A stretch of DNA of 64,000 bases from an uncultured Clostridia bacterium (GCA_934133165.1 CAKPAW010000001.1:248001-312000), one strand, 5' to 3'; shown: positions 17,175 to 27,539, counted from the first letter of the stretch. The notes: a model not told the origin generated them from the sequence alone. Numbers and translations are program-made.

Positions 17175-17245
17175 TTTATTTCATTCCTTTCACAAAATAC
17201 AATTTTATAATTAAATATATGTATTTTTTCAATACTTATTATATA

Positions 17246-17274
17246 TTGACAATCTAATAAAATCAATATAATAT
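17246..17274 (+). promoter_or_regulatory. Promoter of htrA
   Basis: TTGACA at 17246-17251, 17 bp, then TAATAT at 17269-17274. It lies about 85 bp upstream of the start codon, leaving a moderately long leader. Confidence 0.5.
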
Positions 17275-17357
17275 AACATTATTTTCACACGTTTTTCACA
17301 ATTATGTTGTATGCTATGTGTAAATTAGGAAAAAATAATTAAAAAGGAGTTTTTATT

Positions 17358-18599
17358 ATGGAAAAAAATGATAATATTATTGAAGGTGAAAAAGTAGAAG
17401 AAAGTAAAACTGAATACAAACCTATAGGGACAATTTCAGTAAAAAAAGATAAGAATAATTCAAATTTTGGAAAGCAAGTGTTTGTTCCTTTCTTATCAGG
17501 CATTGTAGGAGCTGGCCTTGTAGTAGGAATATGTTTTGGGATTCCTAGTATAAGAAACGACATTATAAAATCAGATAATAATTCTTCTAATGCAATTTCT
17601 ACAAATACTTCTAACGGCACTATTTCTGCCATTTCATTAGAAAAATTTTCAGATACTGGTATAGGTGTTGCAAATAAGGTTCTACCATCTGTTGTTGGTA
17701 TAAAGGTAGAATATTCTGTATCTTCTATATTTTATAGAAACATGTCTAGCACTGCTACTGCTGAAGGTTCAGGTGTTATTATTAGAGAAGATGGATATAT
17801 TTTAACAAATAATCACATTGTAAACACAAGCTCTTCTTCTAATTTTTATGAAGTCGGAAAAGCAAATAAAGTAACTGTTTATTTATATAATGATGAAACA
17901 CCTTATGAAGCTACAATTGTAGGTACAGATGAACAAACTGATTTAGCTGTTTTAAAAATAGAGAAAACAGGTCTAACAGCTGCCACTCTTGGTGATTCAG
18001 ATAATGTTAAAGTTGGTGAATTTGCTATGGCAATTGGTAATCCTTTAGGTATGCAAAGTAGTGTTTCTTCTGGAATAATTAGTGCTGTTAATAGAAAAGT
18101 TACTTCAGACAATAAAACTTATACTTTAATTCAAACAGATGCTGCTATAAATTCAGGTAACAGTGGCGGAGCTTTAGTAAATAGTAATGGTGAAGTTATT
18201 GGAATTAACACATTAAAAATGTCTGGTTCTGGAATAGAAGGAATGGGATTTGCAATTCCTATTAATTCAACTAAAACTATATATGAACAACTTATTCAAT
18301 ATAACAAAGTTAAAAGACCTTATATTGGTATATCTGGTAGAGACTTAGATGAAGAAACAGCAAAAGCAAACAATTTAGTAGTTGGAGTATATGTTATTTC
18401 TGTTGATGAATTTTCTAGTGCTGAAAAGGCTGGAATAAAAATAGGTGACGTTATAACAAAAATAGATGGAAAAGAAATTAAAACTATGGAGGAACTTAAT
18501 GAAGTTAAAAATTCTCATTCTATAGGAGACGAGATCACTTTAACTATTAATCGTAGCGGAAATGAAAAAGAATTTAAACTTACTCTTCAAGAACAATAA
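17358..18599 (+). CDS. htrA: HtrA/DegP-family membrane serine protease
   Basis: This 413-residue quality-control protease has a cytoplasmic start of about 40 residues, one membrane helix (residues 41-65), a trypsin-like domain and one C-terminal PDZ domain (about 315-405). The catalytic triad is His153 (LTNNHIVN), Asp195 (DLAVLKI) and Ser269 (GNSGGAL), all intact. It degrades or refolds damaged exported proteins at the outer face of the membrane. ATG 17358 follows AAAAGGAG. It stands alone between its own promoter and terminator on the plus strand. The Ser/Asn-rich linker at 73-95 separates membrane and protease parts. Confidence 0.95.
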   Translation: MEKNDNIIEGEKVEESKTEYKPIGTISVKKDKNNSNFGKQVFVPFLSGIVGAGLVVGICFGIPSIRNDIIKSDNNSSNAISTNTSNGTISAISLEKFSDTGIGVANKVLPSVVGIKVEYSVSSIFYRNMSSTATAEGSGVIIREDGYILTNNHIVNTSSSSNFYEVGKANKVTVYLYNDETPYEATIVGTDEQTDLAVLKIEKTGLTAATLGDSDNVKVGEFAMAIGNPLGMQSSVSSGIISAVNRKVTSDNKTYTLIQTDAAINSGNSGGALVNSNGEVIGINTLKMSGSGIEGMGFAIPINSTKTIYEQLIQYNKVKRPYIGISGRDLDEETAKANNLVVGVYVISVDEFSSAEKAGIKIGDVITKIDGKEIKTMEELNEVKNSHSIGDEITLTINRSGNEKEFKLTLQEQ

Positions 18600-18610
18600 T
18601 TAAAATCAAA

Positions 18611-18659
18611 AATAGAAATTCAATATTTCGAAATCAAAGATATTGAGTTTCTATTTTTT
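18611..18659 (+). terminator. Terminator of htrA
   Basis: AATAGAAA..CAATAT pairs with ATATTG..TTTCTATT and a T-run follows. It starts 11 nt after the stop codon. Confidence 0.75.
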
Positions 18660-18854
18660 AGTTCATAGAATAATTAGTACAAATTCTAAAATAGTTTTTT
18701 ATAACCAAAGGCTTTTTTTGCCTAAAATTTTTAATAATTTTCACAAATATTTTCTATTTGTTCACAAAATGGTCAAATAACTTTAGTATATTATATTTGT
18801 AGTTAGTAAATAAATTTTACCCTTTTATTTACGAAACATCCCCTTTTATTTTCT

Positions 18855-18890
18855 TAAAAAACAGCCTATATAAACTAGGCTGTTTTTTTA
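18855..18890 (-). terminator. Terminator of the M23 peptidase gene
   Basis: On the minus strand ACAGCCTA pairs with TAGGCTGT and is followed by a run of T. The stem begins within 5 nt of the stop codon. Confidence 0.8.
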
Positions 18891-19848
18891 TTTATATAAA
18901 TATTTTTGTGGATTTACTTGTGCTCCATCTTTACGTATTTCAAAGTGTAAATGGTTACCAGTAGAATATCCTGTAGATCCAACAGCTGCTATCTCATCTC
19001 CTGCTGTAACTTCTTGACCTTTTGTTACATATATTTTACTACAATGTCCGTAATATGTTTCAACACCATTTCCATGAGAAATGATAACTAAGTTTCCATA
19101 TCCTCCCATTGTTCCTGCAAATTTAACTATACCATCTGCTGCTACTTTAATTGGTGTTCCATTTGGTGCTGCAATATCCATTCCCATATGTGCATGGTCA
19201 CGTATACTTTCTACTGCACCAAAACGTGATGTGATATTTCCTGTTACTGGCTTTACTGAAAAATATATGCCATTAAATGTTGATGACTCTATTTTTTCAT
19301 ATTCTTCTTCTAATTTTGTTTGTACATTAGAAGCTACTTCTACTTTACTTTCAAGTTCTTCTAAATTCTGTGTATATATTTCTTGCATTGAAATTTCTGC
19401 ATTTTCTTGCTTTTCTTTTATACTATTTATAATCTCTTCCGCTTCACTCTTAGAAGATACATATGTTGTACTTCCTTTTTCTAGAGTAACTGCATACATT
19501 TTGTATGTTACAACTGCTGATTCTTGAATTTTATTAAATATTTCTTCCTCTGATGTTTCTTTATTATTTTCTATAAATAATAAATTATATTTTGGCATTT
19601 CTTTAATATCTACAAATGCTACATTTTCTTGGTCTATATTTAATATTTCATCATTTATTAGTTGTTCAAATTCATTTTTATTTAATATATATCCAACTTC
19701 TTCTCCTGAAATTGTTACTTTATATGCTGGTTTGTATTTAAGTAATATAAATGCAACAATTAAGATAAGAGCTACTGCTATAATACTAATTAGTCTTACT
19801 ATACACTTTGTATAGTTTTTTAGTTTAAAGTTTAAAATATAAATTCAT
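18888..19848 (-). pseudogene. M23 (LytM) peptidase gene with a 7-bp duplication frameshift
   Basis: The catalytic half is intact: HAHMGMDIAAPNG holds the HxxxD motif and NHLHFEIRKDG the HxH motif, preceded by a helical stretch. Translated alone, a frame starting at ATG 19598 would lack a membrane anchor or signal. Upstream, the same frame continues without stops for 80 codons but has no start. ATG 19848, behind AAGGAG, opens MNLYFKL and then hits TAA. At the break lies a perfect tandem GTTTAAA pair (19823-19836). Removing one copy joins both frames into MNLYFKLKNYTKCIVRLISI, then a membrane helix and an extracytoplasmic region. The gene is thus either broken, phase-variable by slippage, or read by frameshifting. 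Its job would be cutting peptidoglycan peptides. Confidence 0.8.
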
Positions 19849-19876
19849 CTCCTTCTCGTCTCACACGATAGTATTT

Positions 19877-19905
19877 ATTATACTATATATTTTAAACATT
19901 TGCAA
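19877..19905 (-). promoter_or_regulatory. Promoter of the M23 peptidase gene
   Basis: On the minus strand TTGCAA (19905-19900), 17 bp, and TATAAT (19882-19877) lie about 30 bp before ATG 19848. This consensus promoter supports the upstream start of the gene. Confidence 0.7.
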
Positions 19906-20073
19906 ACAAAGTATTCCATTTTGACTAAATTTTATTCGTTTTAATTGGTATATATTTATATTATTTGAAATTATTGGTACTTTAACTTTATTTTGCTATT
20001 ATTTTCTTTATTTTTCTCAAGATATCGTTTTGTATTTATTTAATATTCTCCATAATTCAGATTTGTTAGTTTC

Positions 20074-22713
20074 TTATATTGTTTTTTCTTCATGTTTATA
20101 TATTACTTTTCCAAATTTAAATTCATTAAATTTCTTTTGTATTTCCATTATAACTATTGGCATTATAGATATTAATGTTGTATACATCCATTGTGTTTTA
20201 TTTAATGGAACTAATTTAAATATTTCTGCTACAGGAGGAATAATTACTACTCCTACTTGCATAATCAAACCTAAAATAAATGCTCCTGCAAGATATTTGT
20301 TTTCTAAAATCCCTGTCTTAAATATTGATTCTTCTGTTTTGATATTAAAGCTATGCACAAGTTCTAACATTCCAAGTGATACAAATGCCATTGTTCTACC
20401 TACTTCTAAACTATATAAATTATTTCCTATGCTAAACGCAAATAATGTAAGTATTCCTAACATTATTCCTTCTACAAATATCTTTTCCCACATGCCATCT
20501 GCAAATAGTGCTTTGTTTGAATCTACTGGTTTTCTGTTCATTATGTTTGGTTCTGGCTTTTCTAACCCAAGTGCAATTGCTGGAAAGGAATCTGTTACTA
20601 AGTTTATCCAAAGTAATTGTATTGCAAGAAGTGGTGATTTTAATCCTAATACAATTCCCATAAAAATTGTTACTATTTCTCCTATATTAGTAGAAATTAA
20701 GAAATGTATTGCTTTCCTTATATTATCAAAAATATTTCTTCCTTGTTTTACTGCTTCTACTATAGTTACAAAATTATCATCTGCTAATACCATATCTGCT
20801 GCATTTTTAGCAACATCTGTACCATTTTTTCCCATTGCTACACCAATATCTGCATTTTTTAGTGCTGGTGCATCATTTACTCCATCACCTGTCATTGCAA
20901 CAACTGCTCCTGTACTTTGAAATGCCTTTACTATTCTAACTTTATGTTCTGGTGATACTCTTGCAAAAACCGAATAATTCATAATGTCTCTTTCTAGTTC
21001 TTTTTGACCTATTTTATCTAATTCTGCTCCTGTTATAGCCTTATCTCTCATTTTTAGTATTCCAAGTTCTTTTGCTATCGCTTTTGCAGTTGTTATATGG
21101 TCTCCTGTTATCATAACCGTTTTTATTCCTGCTCTTCTACATGTTGTAACAGCTTCCTTTACACCTTCTCTTGGAGGATCTATCATTCCTATTAGTCCCA
21201 CGAAAATTAGATTATTTTCTATTTCTTTACTCTCTATATTTGTAGGAATTCTTTCTATTTCCCTGTAACAAATTGCTATTACTCTTAATGCTTTTTCTGC
21301 CATTTTGTTATTTGCTTCTTCTATATTCCTTCTTACACTACTATCCATAGGAACTATTGTATTTTCTTTTTTATAATACAAACATTTTCCTAAAATAATG
21401 TCTGGTGCACCTTTTGTAATAACCATATATGAATTATTGTTTTTATGAATTGTAGACATCATTTTTCTACTAGATTCAAAAGGAATATCTGCAACTCTTT
21501 TATTCATTTTGTACATTTCAAATTTATCTATATTATCTTTTAAAGAATCCTCTACTAAAGCTACCTCTGTTGGCTCTCCTACTGCTTTTTTCTTACCATT
21601 TTCATAACTTATTTGAGTATCTGTACACATACATGCAAATGTTTTTAATTCTCTTTTACCTGCTCCTAAAGTATAATGCTCTACAACTTGCATTTTATTT
21701 TGTGTTAATGTTCCCGTTTTATCTGAACATATAACACTACTACTTCCTAGTGTTTCTACTGCTGGCAATTTTCTTATTATTGCATTTTTTCTTGCCATTT
21801 TTGTAACACCTATTGAAAGCATTATTGTAACGACTGCTGGAAGACCTTCTGGAATTGCAGCAACAGCAAGTCCTACTGAAGTCATAAACATTTCCATTGC
21901 TGGTATTTTCTTAAATATTCCTATTATAAAAATAAATAAGCAAATTACTAAACAACCTATTCCTAATGATTTTCCCACTCCTGCTAACTTCTTTTGTATA
22001 GGTGTTTGTGGTGCTTCATTTGTTATAATCATTCCTGCTATTTTACCAACTTTAGTATTCATTCCAGTTTCTGTAACTATTGCTTCTCCATGTCCATTTA
22101 CTATTATAGTTGAAGAAAACACCATATTGATCATATCACCTAGTGTTTGTTCTTTATTTAAAATAACATTTGCATCTTTTAAGACTGGAAGCGTCTCTCC
22201 CGTTAAACTAGATTCTTCTACTTTTAAATTTGAGCATGAAATAAGTCTTGCATCTGCTGGCACATAATTTCCTGCCTCTAATAAGATTATATCTCCTGGA
22301 ACAACTTCATTTGCTGAAATAGTTTCTACTTTTCCATTTCTTCTTACTTTTGCAACAGGTGCAGTCATATTTTTTAATGCTTCTAAAGATTTTTCTGCCT
22401 TTGCTTCTTGAATTAATCCCATTATCGCATTAAATACTACAATAGCAATAATTATAATAGAATCTATGTAATCATTTTCGCCATTCATTTTGGTAATTAT
22501 TGCTGAAATTATAGAAGCTATGATTAATATAATTATCATAAAATCATTAAATTGTTTTATAAATTTTATAAAAATATTTTCTTTCTTTTTATTTGCCAGC
22601 TTATTTTCTCCAAAATGTTCTAGTCTTTTTTTAGCTTCTTCTGTCTCAATTCCATAAAGTTTGTTTGTCCTAAAGTTTTTCTCAATTTCTTCTATTTCCT
22701 TAGTATGCCACAT
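20074..22713 (-). CDS. P-type cation ATPase, Ca2+-transporting (P2) type
   Basis: This 879-residue pump couples ATP hydrolysis to export of a cation, most likely Ca2+. It has the N-terminal cation-ATPase domain, ten expected membrane helices, the LTGET actuator motif near residue 170, the phosphorylation site DKTGTLTQN near residue 330, and the hinge motif MTGDGVNDAPALK near 610. The membrane sequence AAIPEGLPAVV in helix 4 and NLVTDSFPAIALG in helix 6 match Ca2+-ATPases of the PMCA/SERCA-like bacterial group. ATG 22713 follows AAGGAG. The ion specificity is an inference from these helix motifs. Confidence 0.93.
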   Translation of the reverse strand: MWHTKEIEEIEKNFRTNKLYGIETEEAKKRLEHFGENKLANKKKENIFIKFIKQFNDFMIIILIIASIISAIITKMNGENDYIDSIIIIAIVVFNAIMGLIQEAKAEKSLEALKNMTAPVAKVRRNGKVETISANEVVPGDIILLEAGNYVPADARLISCSNLKVEESSLTGETLPVLKDANVILNKEQTLGDMINMVFSSTIIVNGHGEAIVTETGMNTKVGKIAGMIITNEAPQTPIQKKLAGVGKSLGIGCLVICLFIFIIGIFKKIPAMEMFMTSVGLAVAAIPEGLPAVVTIMLSIGVTKMARKNAIIRKLPAVETLGSSSVICSDKTGTLTQNKMQVVEHYTLGAGKRELKTFACMCTDTQISYENGKKKAVGEPTEVALVEDSLKDNIDKFEMYKMNKRVADIPFESSRKMMSTIHKNNNSYMVITKGAPDIILGKCLYYKKENTIVPMDSSVRRNIEEANNKMAEKALRVIAICYREIERIPTNIESKEIENNLIFVGLIGMIDPPREGVKEAVTTCRRAGIKTVMITGDHITTAKAIAKELGILKMRDKAITGAELDKIGQKELERDIMNYSVFARVSPEHKVRIVKAFQSTGAVVAMTGDGVNDAPALKNADIGVAMGKNGTDVAKNAADMVLADDNFVTIVEAVKQGRNIFDNIRKAIHFLISTNIGEIVTIFMGIVLGLKSPLLAIQLLWINLVTDSFPAIALGLEKPEPNIMNRKPVDSNKALFADGMWEKIFVEGIMLGILTLFAFSIGNNLYSLEVGRTMAFVSLGMLELVHSFNIKTEESIFKTGILENKYLAGAFILGLIMQVGVVIIPPVAEIFKLVPLNKTQWMYTTLISIMPIVIMEIQKKFNEFKFGKVIYKHEEKTI

Positions 22714-22800
22714 AAAAAAACACTCTCCTTTGTTAATTAAAAATTCATACTAATATATATGCACTTGTCCATATTTTATTCTTAAATTTTAAGAACACAT

Positions 22801-22842
22801 AAAAAAAACGAGAAAAACTCTAAATTGAATTTTTCCTCGTTT
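22801..22842 (-). terminator. Terminator of smc
   Basis: On the minus strand AACGAGGAAAAATTC pairs with the GAGTTTTTCTCGTT arm and is followed by a run of eight T. It starts about 35 nt after the smc stop, just past the shared repeat. Confidence 0.8.
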
Positions 22843-22849
22843 CTGTTTT

Positions 22850-22882
22850 TTAAATTTTTAAGCCCGTCCCTAAAATTTACTT
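22850..22882. repeat. GGGACGGGCTT repeat at the smc stop codon
   Basis: The 33 bases are identical to 7527-7559 at the rluB stop. The repeat spans the stop codon and 3' flank of smc. Confidence 0.8.
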
Positions 22883-25800
22883 TTGTGACAATTTCATTGA
22901 AAGAAGTTTACTTATACCATTTTCCTCCATTGTTACTCCATAAACTGTATCTGCCGCTTCCATAGTACCCTTTCTATGAGTAATAACTAAGAATTGTGTT
23001 TCTTTACTAAACTTTTTCAAATATTCTGCATATCTGTATACATTAACATCATCTAGTGCTGCTTCAATTTCGTCTAATATACAGAATGGTGCAGGATTTA
23101 TTTTTAATATTGCAAACAATAATGCTATTGCTGTAAATGCTTTTTCACCACCAGATAGAAGCATCATATTTTGAAGTTTCTTTCCTGTTGGTTGTGCTTG
23201 AATATCTATTCCACACTCTAATATGTTTGATTCATCTTGTAATATAAGTTCTGCTTTTCCTCCACCAAACAATTCAACAAATACTTCATTAAAGTTTTTA
23301 TTTATTATTGCAAATTTTTCTGCAAATTGAGTTTTCATTGTTTCTGTCATTTCTGAAATCATTTTTCTTAATTTAGCACTTGTATTTTCTAAATCTAGGC
23401 GTTGTTCACTCATAAAATCATAACGTTCTTTTGTCTTCTTGTATTCTTCAATTGAGTCTACATTTATACTTCCTAAATTTTTAATTTGATTACGCAAACT
23501 ATGCACTTGTTTTTGTGCAACTGCTATATTAGTTGGTCTTTCATATTCTTCTGCATTATTAGGAGTTATTTCATACTCTTCCCAAAGATGATTTACAAGT
23601 TGCTCCTTATCTTGCTCTAGTTTAGTTTTCTTTACATCTATTTTTACTAGTTGTTCTTTTACATCCTCTAGTATTTTAAATTTATCCGTAATATCTTGTT
23701 CTAATTTAGCTAATTGCTCATTATTTTTTGTTCTATTTGCTTTTAACTCTTCTACTATTTGAGAACTATTTGAAACTTCTTGTTTTATCTTTTCTATCTC
23801 TTGTTTTGAAGTTTCTATAGAAGTTTCTATTGCATTATTTTCATCTTTAATAGTATTAATTTGAATTTTTTTGTTGTTTATACTTGTATTGCTATTTTCA
23901 ATATCTTGGTTAATTCTTTCTATCATTTCGTCTATTGATATATTACTTTCATCAAATGAAGAAACTGATATTTTTAAATTAGTAATATCAAAGTTTAAAT
24001 CATCTATATAAGTTTGATTATCTTTATTTGCCTTCGCAAATTCTTCAATTACCATATTTAATTCTTCTATTTCTTTTGTTAAACTTGCTATTTCATCTTC
24101 TTTTTGCTTTTTAACTTCTCTATTTACTTTTTTCTCTTCTTCAATACTTGAAGTCTCTTCTTTTAGCTTATTTAATCTATTCTCTGCCTTTTCTATATTT
24201 TCTTCTATAGAAACCATTTTTTGTTTTTCAGTTGCATATACAATATCAATTTCTTGCATATTCTTTTCTAATTCTTCTGATGTCTTTAAAGTAGTTTCAA
24301 TTGATTTTTCATATTTTTGTTTTTCTTCTTCTAACTCTTGTTTTTGTTTTTCTAGCTTTTTAATTTGTTTTTCTAAATCCTCGATTTCTCTACCTCTACC
24401 TAAAATATTTACTGTTTTAGATATAACACTACCACCAGTAATTGCACCTGTAGGATTAATTAAATCTCCCTTTAAAGTTACAATTCTAAATTGATAATTG
24501 TTCTTTTTAGCTAAAGCAATAGCTGTATTCATATCTTCTACTATAACTATTCTTCCAAGTAAATTTAATACAATTTGTTCATACTTGCTTTGATATTTTA
24601 CTAAATCTGAAGCAATTCCTATAACTCCGTCAATTCCATTTTGTTTAATGTTTTCTATTCTTTTACCTTTTACAGATGTAATTGGTAAGAATGATGCTCT
24701 TCCTAAATTTCCATTTCTTAAAAATTCTATTAATTTTTTAGCATCTTCTTCTGTATCTGTAATAATATTTTGAAGTGCTGCACCTAAGCACATTTCTATT
24801 GCTATTTCATATTCCTTTGGTGTAGAAATTAAATTTGCTAAAACACCATGCATTCCTTTTTTTAAAGTAGAATTTTTCTCACATTCTATAAGTAAATTTT
24901 TAATACTCTTTGTGTATCCTTCTTTTTCTTTTTCTGTCTCTATTAAGAATTTAAGTCTAGAATCTTTCATTCTTGTGTCGTAAATAACATTGTTAATTTT
25001 ACTATCAAATTCTTTTAATTTTGCTGATGCTTTTTCTTTTTCTTCTTTAATTCTTTCTATTTTAGAAACTGCATCGTTTCTCTTAGCTTCAATATCATAA
25101 AATCCTTTAGAAAGTTCTTGCTTTTTCATACGAGCACTATCCAACTCAGAAATTGCAGTTTGAATTTCTTGTTTTATAGTTTTTTGTCTTTTTTCTAAGT
25201 TTTCAAAGTTGATATCTTGTGTATTAATTTCAGATGCTACTTCATATTTTTTATCTACATCTTGCTCAACTTTTTGTTTTTTATCTTCTATCTCTAATTC
25301 TTTTGAGGTTAATTTTTTAGTTATTTCTTCTAACTGTGCTTGTTTTTCTGAAAGTTCTTTTTCAAATTTTTCTCTATTTTGATTTAGTCCTACTTTTTTA
25401 TCTTGTTTTTGTTTTTTCTCTTCTTCTAACTCTTTTATTTTTTCTGTTATTTCTTCAATTTCCTTTTTAAATCGTTCTGCATTTTGTTCATTATTTACTT
25501 TTCTTTCTTGCATAACATTAATATCAGAATTAATTTTTTCAATTTTATTTGAACTTTCAAAACCAATATTTTGCATTTGTTCTATTTTTTCTGTTATTTC
25601 GTCTACTTGTGTTTTTAGCTCTTCTTTTAATTGTTTTACTTTTTCAAACTTTTCATTTTCTTCATCATATTGGTTTTTGAATATCTCTTCATCTTTTATA
25701 ATTTCTTCTAATTTTGTTTTATATGTTTCTATATTATATAAAAATAAGCCTACTTCAATACCTTTTAATTCTTCTCTTAAATCTAAAAATTTCTTTGCTT

Positions 25801-26431
25801 TTTCAGATTGAATTTTTAGTGGTTCTATATTTCCTTCTATTTCGGCCAAAATATCATTTATACGAAGTAAATTTAATTTAGTTTGTTCTAATTTTTTTTC
25901 AGATTCTTGTTTTCTTGTTCTGTATTTTACAATTCCCGCAGCCTCTTCAAAAATACGACGTCTATCTTCAGATTTGTTACTTAATATTTCATCTATTTTA
26001 CCTTGTCCAATTATAGAATACCCGTCTTTTCCAATACCTGTATCCATGAATAATTCCAATATATCTTTTAATCTACAAGGTGTTTTATTTATAAAGTATC
26101 CTGTTTCACCACTTCTATAAATTTTTCTTGTAACAGTTACTTCATTATATTCAATAGGAAGTTTTCCATCTGAATTATCTATTACTATAGATGCTTCTGC
26201 AAAACCTAATGATTTTCTATTTTGTGTTCCAGCAAAAATAATATCAGAAGAAGTAGCACCTCTTAGAGATTTCATGCTTTGTTCTCCTAATACCCATCTA
26301 ATACTATCTGATATATTACTCTTTCCAGATCCATTTGGTCCAATTACAGCAGTAATTCCCGGTTTGAATTCTAACACTGTTTTATCTGCAAAAGATTTAA
26401 ATCCTTGTAGTTCTAGTCTTTTTAAATACAT
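22877..26431 (-). CDS. smc: Chromosome segregation protein SMC
   Basis: This is an SMC of 1184 residues, the usual length. It has an N-terminal ATPase half with Walker A GPNGSGKSN near residue 32, a long coiled coil, a hinge at about 515-640 (GLLGVLANLIS-type sequence MHGVLANLISTPKEYE), a second coiled coil, and a C-terminal half with signature LLSGGEKAF near 1085 and Walker B PAPFCILDEIEAALDD. With ScpA/ScpB it loads at the origin and organises the chromosome. ATG 26431 is preferred. A GTG 9 bp upstream falls inside the AAGGGTG ribosome site. The gene for HD-GYP runs divergently. Confidence 0.97.
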   Translation of the reverse strand: MYLKRLELQGFKSFADKTVLEFKPGITAVIGPNGSGKSNISDSIRWVLGEQSMKSLRGATSSDIIFAGTQNRKSLGFAEASIVIDNSDGKLPIEYNEVTVTRKIYRSGETGYFINKTPCRLKDILELFMDTGIGKDGYSIIGQGKIDEILSNKSEDRRRIFEEAAGIVKYRTRKQESEKKLEQTKLNLLRINDILAEIEGNIEPLKIQSEKAKKFLDLREELKGIEVGLFLYNIETYKTKLEEIIKDEEIFKNQYDEENEKFEKVKQLKEELKTQVDEITEKIEQMQNIGFESSNKIEKINSDINVMQERKVNNEQNAERFKKEIEEITEKIKELEEEKKQKQDKKVGLNQNREKFEKELSEKQAQLEEITKKLTSKELEIEDKKQKVEQDVDKKYEVASEINTQDINFENLEKRQKTIKQEIQTAISELDSARMKKQELSKGFYDIEAKRNDAVSKIERIKEEKEKASAKLKEFDSKINNVIYDTRMKDSRLKFLIETEKEKEGYTKSIKNLLIECEKNSTLKKGMHGVLANLISTPKEYEIAIEMCLGAALQNIITDTEEDAKKLIEFLRNGNLGRASFLPITSVKGKRIENIKQNGIDGVIGIASDLVKYQSKYEQIVLNLLGRIVIVEDMNTAIALAKKNNYQFRIVTLKGDLINPTGAITGGSVISKTVNILGRGREIEDLEKQIKKLEKQKQELEEEKQKYEKSIETTLKTSEELEKNMQEIDIVYATEKQKMVSIEENIEKAENRLNKLKEETSSIEEEKKVNREVKKQKEDEIASLTKEIEELNMVIEEFAKANKDNQTYIDDLNFDITNLKISVSSFDESNISIDEMIERINQDIENSNTSINNKKIQINTIKDENNAIETSIETSKQEIEKIKQEVSNSSQIVEELKANRTKNNEQLAKLEQDITDKFKILEDVKEQLVKIDVKKTKLEQDKEQLVNHLWEEYEITPNNAEEYERPTNIAVAQKQVHSLRNQIKNLGSINVDSIEEYKKTKERYDFMSEQRLDLENTSAKLRKMISEMTETMKTQFAEKFAIINKNFNEVFVELFGGGKAELILQDESNILECGIDIQAQPTGKKLQNMMLLSGGEKAFTAIALLFAILKINPAPFCILDEIEAALDDVNVYRYAEYLKKFSKETQFLVITHRKGTMEAADTVYGVTMEENGISKLLSMKLSQK

Positions 26432-26466
26432 TTTTTTCACCCTTACTTGCTTTTTATAAATTTCGC

Positions 26467-26495
26467 TATAATATGCTAAAATTATATATTTTTAG
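26467..26495. other. Hairpin-forming sequence between smc and the HD-GYP gene
   Basis: ATATGCTAAAA and its complement TTTTTAGCATAT flank a short AT centre in the divergent promoter region. It could be an operator or a chance AT palindrome. Confidence 0.3.
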
Positions 26496-26591
26496 CATAT
26501 TTTTGTCAAGTTTCTTTTGGCTACTTATTGCATTATATTTTTGCTTGTGTTAATATGTATTTGATATTTAATATATAAAGGGGTCTAACAA

Positions 26592-27536
26592 ATGAATAAT
26601 GGAAAAATAGATTTTTATAGTTCAACCAATTTAAAATCATATAACTTAGATGATGTAATGAAGTATCAATTATCAATGCTTGATAGATTAGATGTATTTA
26701 CAAGACGACATAGTGAAAATGTAGCTAACTTAGTATGCCGTATTTGTGAATATTTACATTGTAAAAAATATTTTACCATTCATGCTACAATTTGTGGCTA
26801 TTTACACGATATTGGAAAATTATTTATACCACCTGAGATATTAAATAAACCTGATCGTCTAACACCTGAAGAATATGAAGTTATAAAAACGCATACTACT
26901 TTAGGTTATGAAATGTGTATGAAAGATATAAAATTAAGACCATATGCAGAAGGTCCTTTATATCATCATGAAGCATTAAATGGAACTGGCTATCCTCAAG
27001 GTTTAACCAAAGACGACATCCCATATGTAGCTCAAATTATACGTGTTGCAGATGAATATGATGCAATTGTTACCAAAAGACAATATACTACTCACATTAA
27101 TATTTCTGAAACATTAAAAGAGTTAATGCATGATGCTAGACCAATAGATTATATGAAAACAGTAGCTTTAGACTCTTTAAAGCAAAATTATAGTGTAGGT
27201 AAAATTAATAGTAAGGCTTTAAAAGCACTATTTAAAGTTGTTATAGATGATACTTTATATGAAATAAGTTGTGTAATGGACTACATTAAATATTTAAAAG
27301 AACAAGTAAAGCGTTTAGAAGAAATACAAAAATATGATATGAAAAGTCAAAAAGCAAAAAAAGATAAGGAAAAAGAATATTATAGAGAAGGAATGAAAAT
27401 GTTATTCCAAAGTGGTGAAAATTTTGATAATTATGAACAAGTTTTATCTGAATATCGCCAAGCAATTATTACTCGTGAAGACGTAAAAGCAAAATTGTAC
27501 AATGAAATTGATATAATAAAAAAATTGAAAATTTAA
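26592..27536 (+). CDS. HD-GYP-domain phosphohydrolase
   Basis: This 314-residue cytoplasmic protein has an HD-GYP domain over residues about 30-190: first His in RRHSENVANL, HDIGKL near 73, and HHEALNGTGYPQGL near 131, which holds the GYP motif. Members hydrolyse cyclic di-GMP or related signalling nucleotides, using two or three bound metals. The remaining 100 residues are helical with a coiled-coil tendency and no receiver or sensor domain, so it is a stand-alone enzyme. ATG 26592 follows AAAGGGG. It is flanked by the smc promoter region and a long palindromic repeat. Confidence 0.88.
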   Translation: MNNGKIDFYSSTNLKSYNLDDVMKYQLSMLDRLDVFTRRHSENVANLVCRICEYLHCKKYFTIHATICGYLHDIGKLFIPPEILNKPDRLTPEEYEVIKTHTTLGYEMCMKDIKLRPYAEGPLYHHEALNGTGYPQGLTKDDIPYVAQIIRVADEYDAIVTKRQYTTHINISETLKELMHDARPIDYMKTVALDSLKQNYSVGKINSKALKALFKVVIDDTLYEISCVMDYIKYLKEQVKRLEEIQKYDMKSQKAKKDKEKEYYREGMKMLFQSGENFDNYEQVLSEYRQAIITREDVKAKLYNEIDIIKKLKI

Positions 27537-27539
27537 GCT

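Noticed and set aside
20030..20920. Long plus-strand open frame (about 296 codons) opposite the P-type ATPase gene
   Set aside because: It is antisense to conserved catalytic regions, has no ribosome site, and its product is a low-complexity Ser/Ile/Phe-rich sequence.
22780..22796. TTCTTAAATTTTAAGAA palindrome upstream of the P-type ATPase as an operator
   Set aside because: It is a 17-bp AT palindrome that is expected by chance at this base composition, and it lies beyond the ATPase start with no other support.
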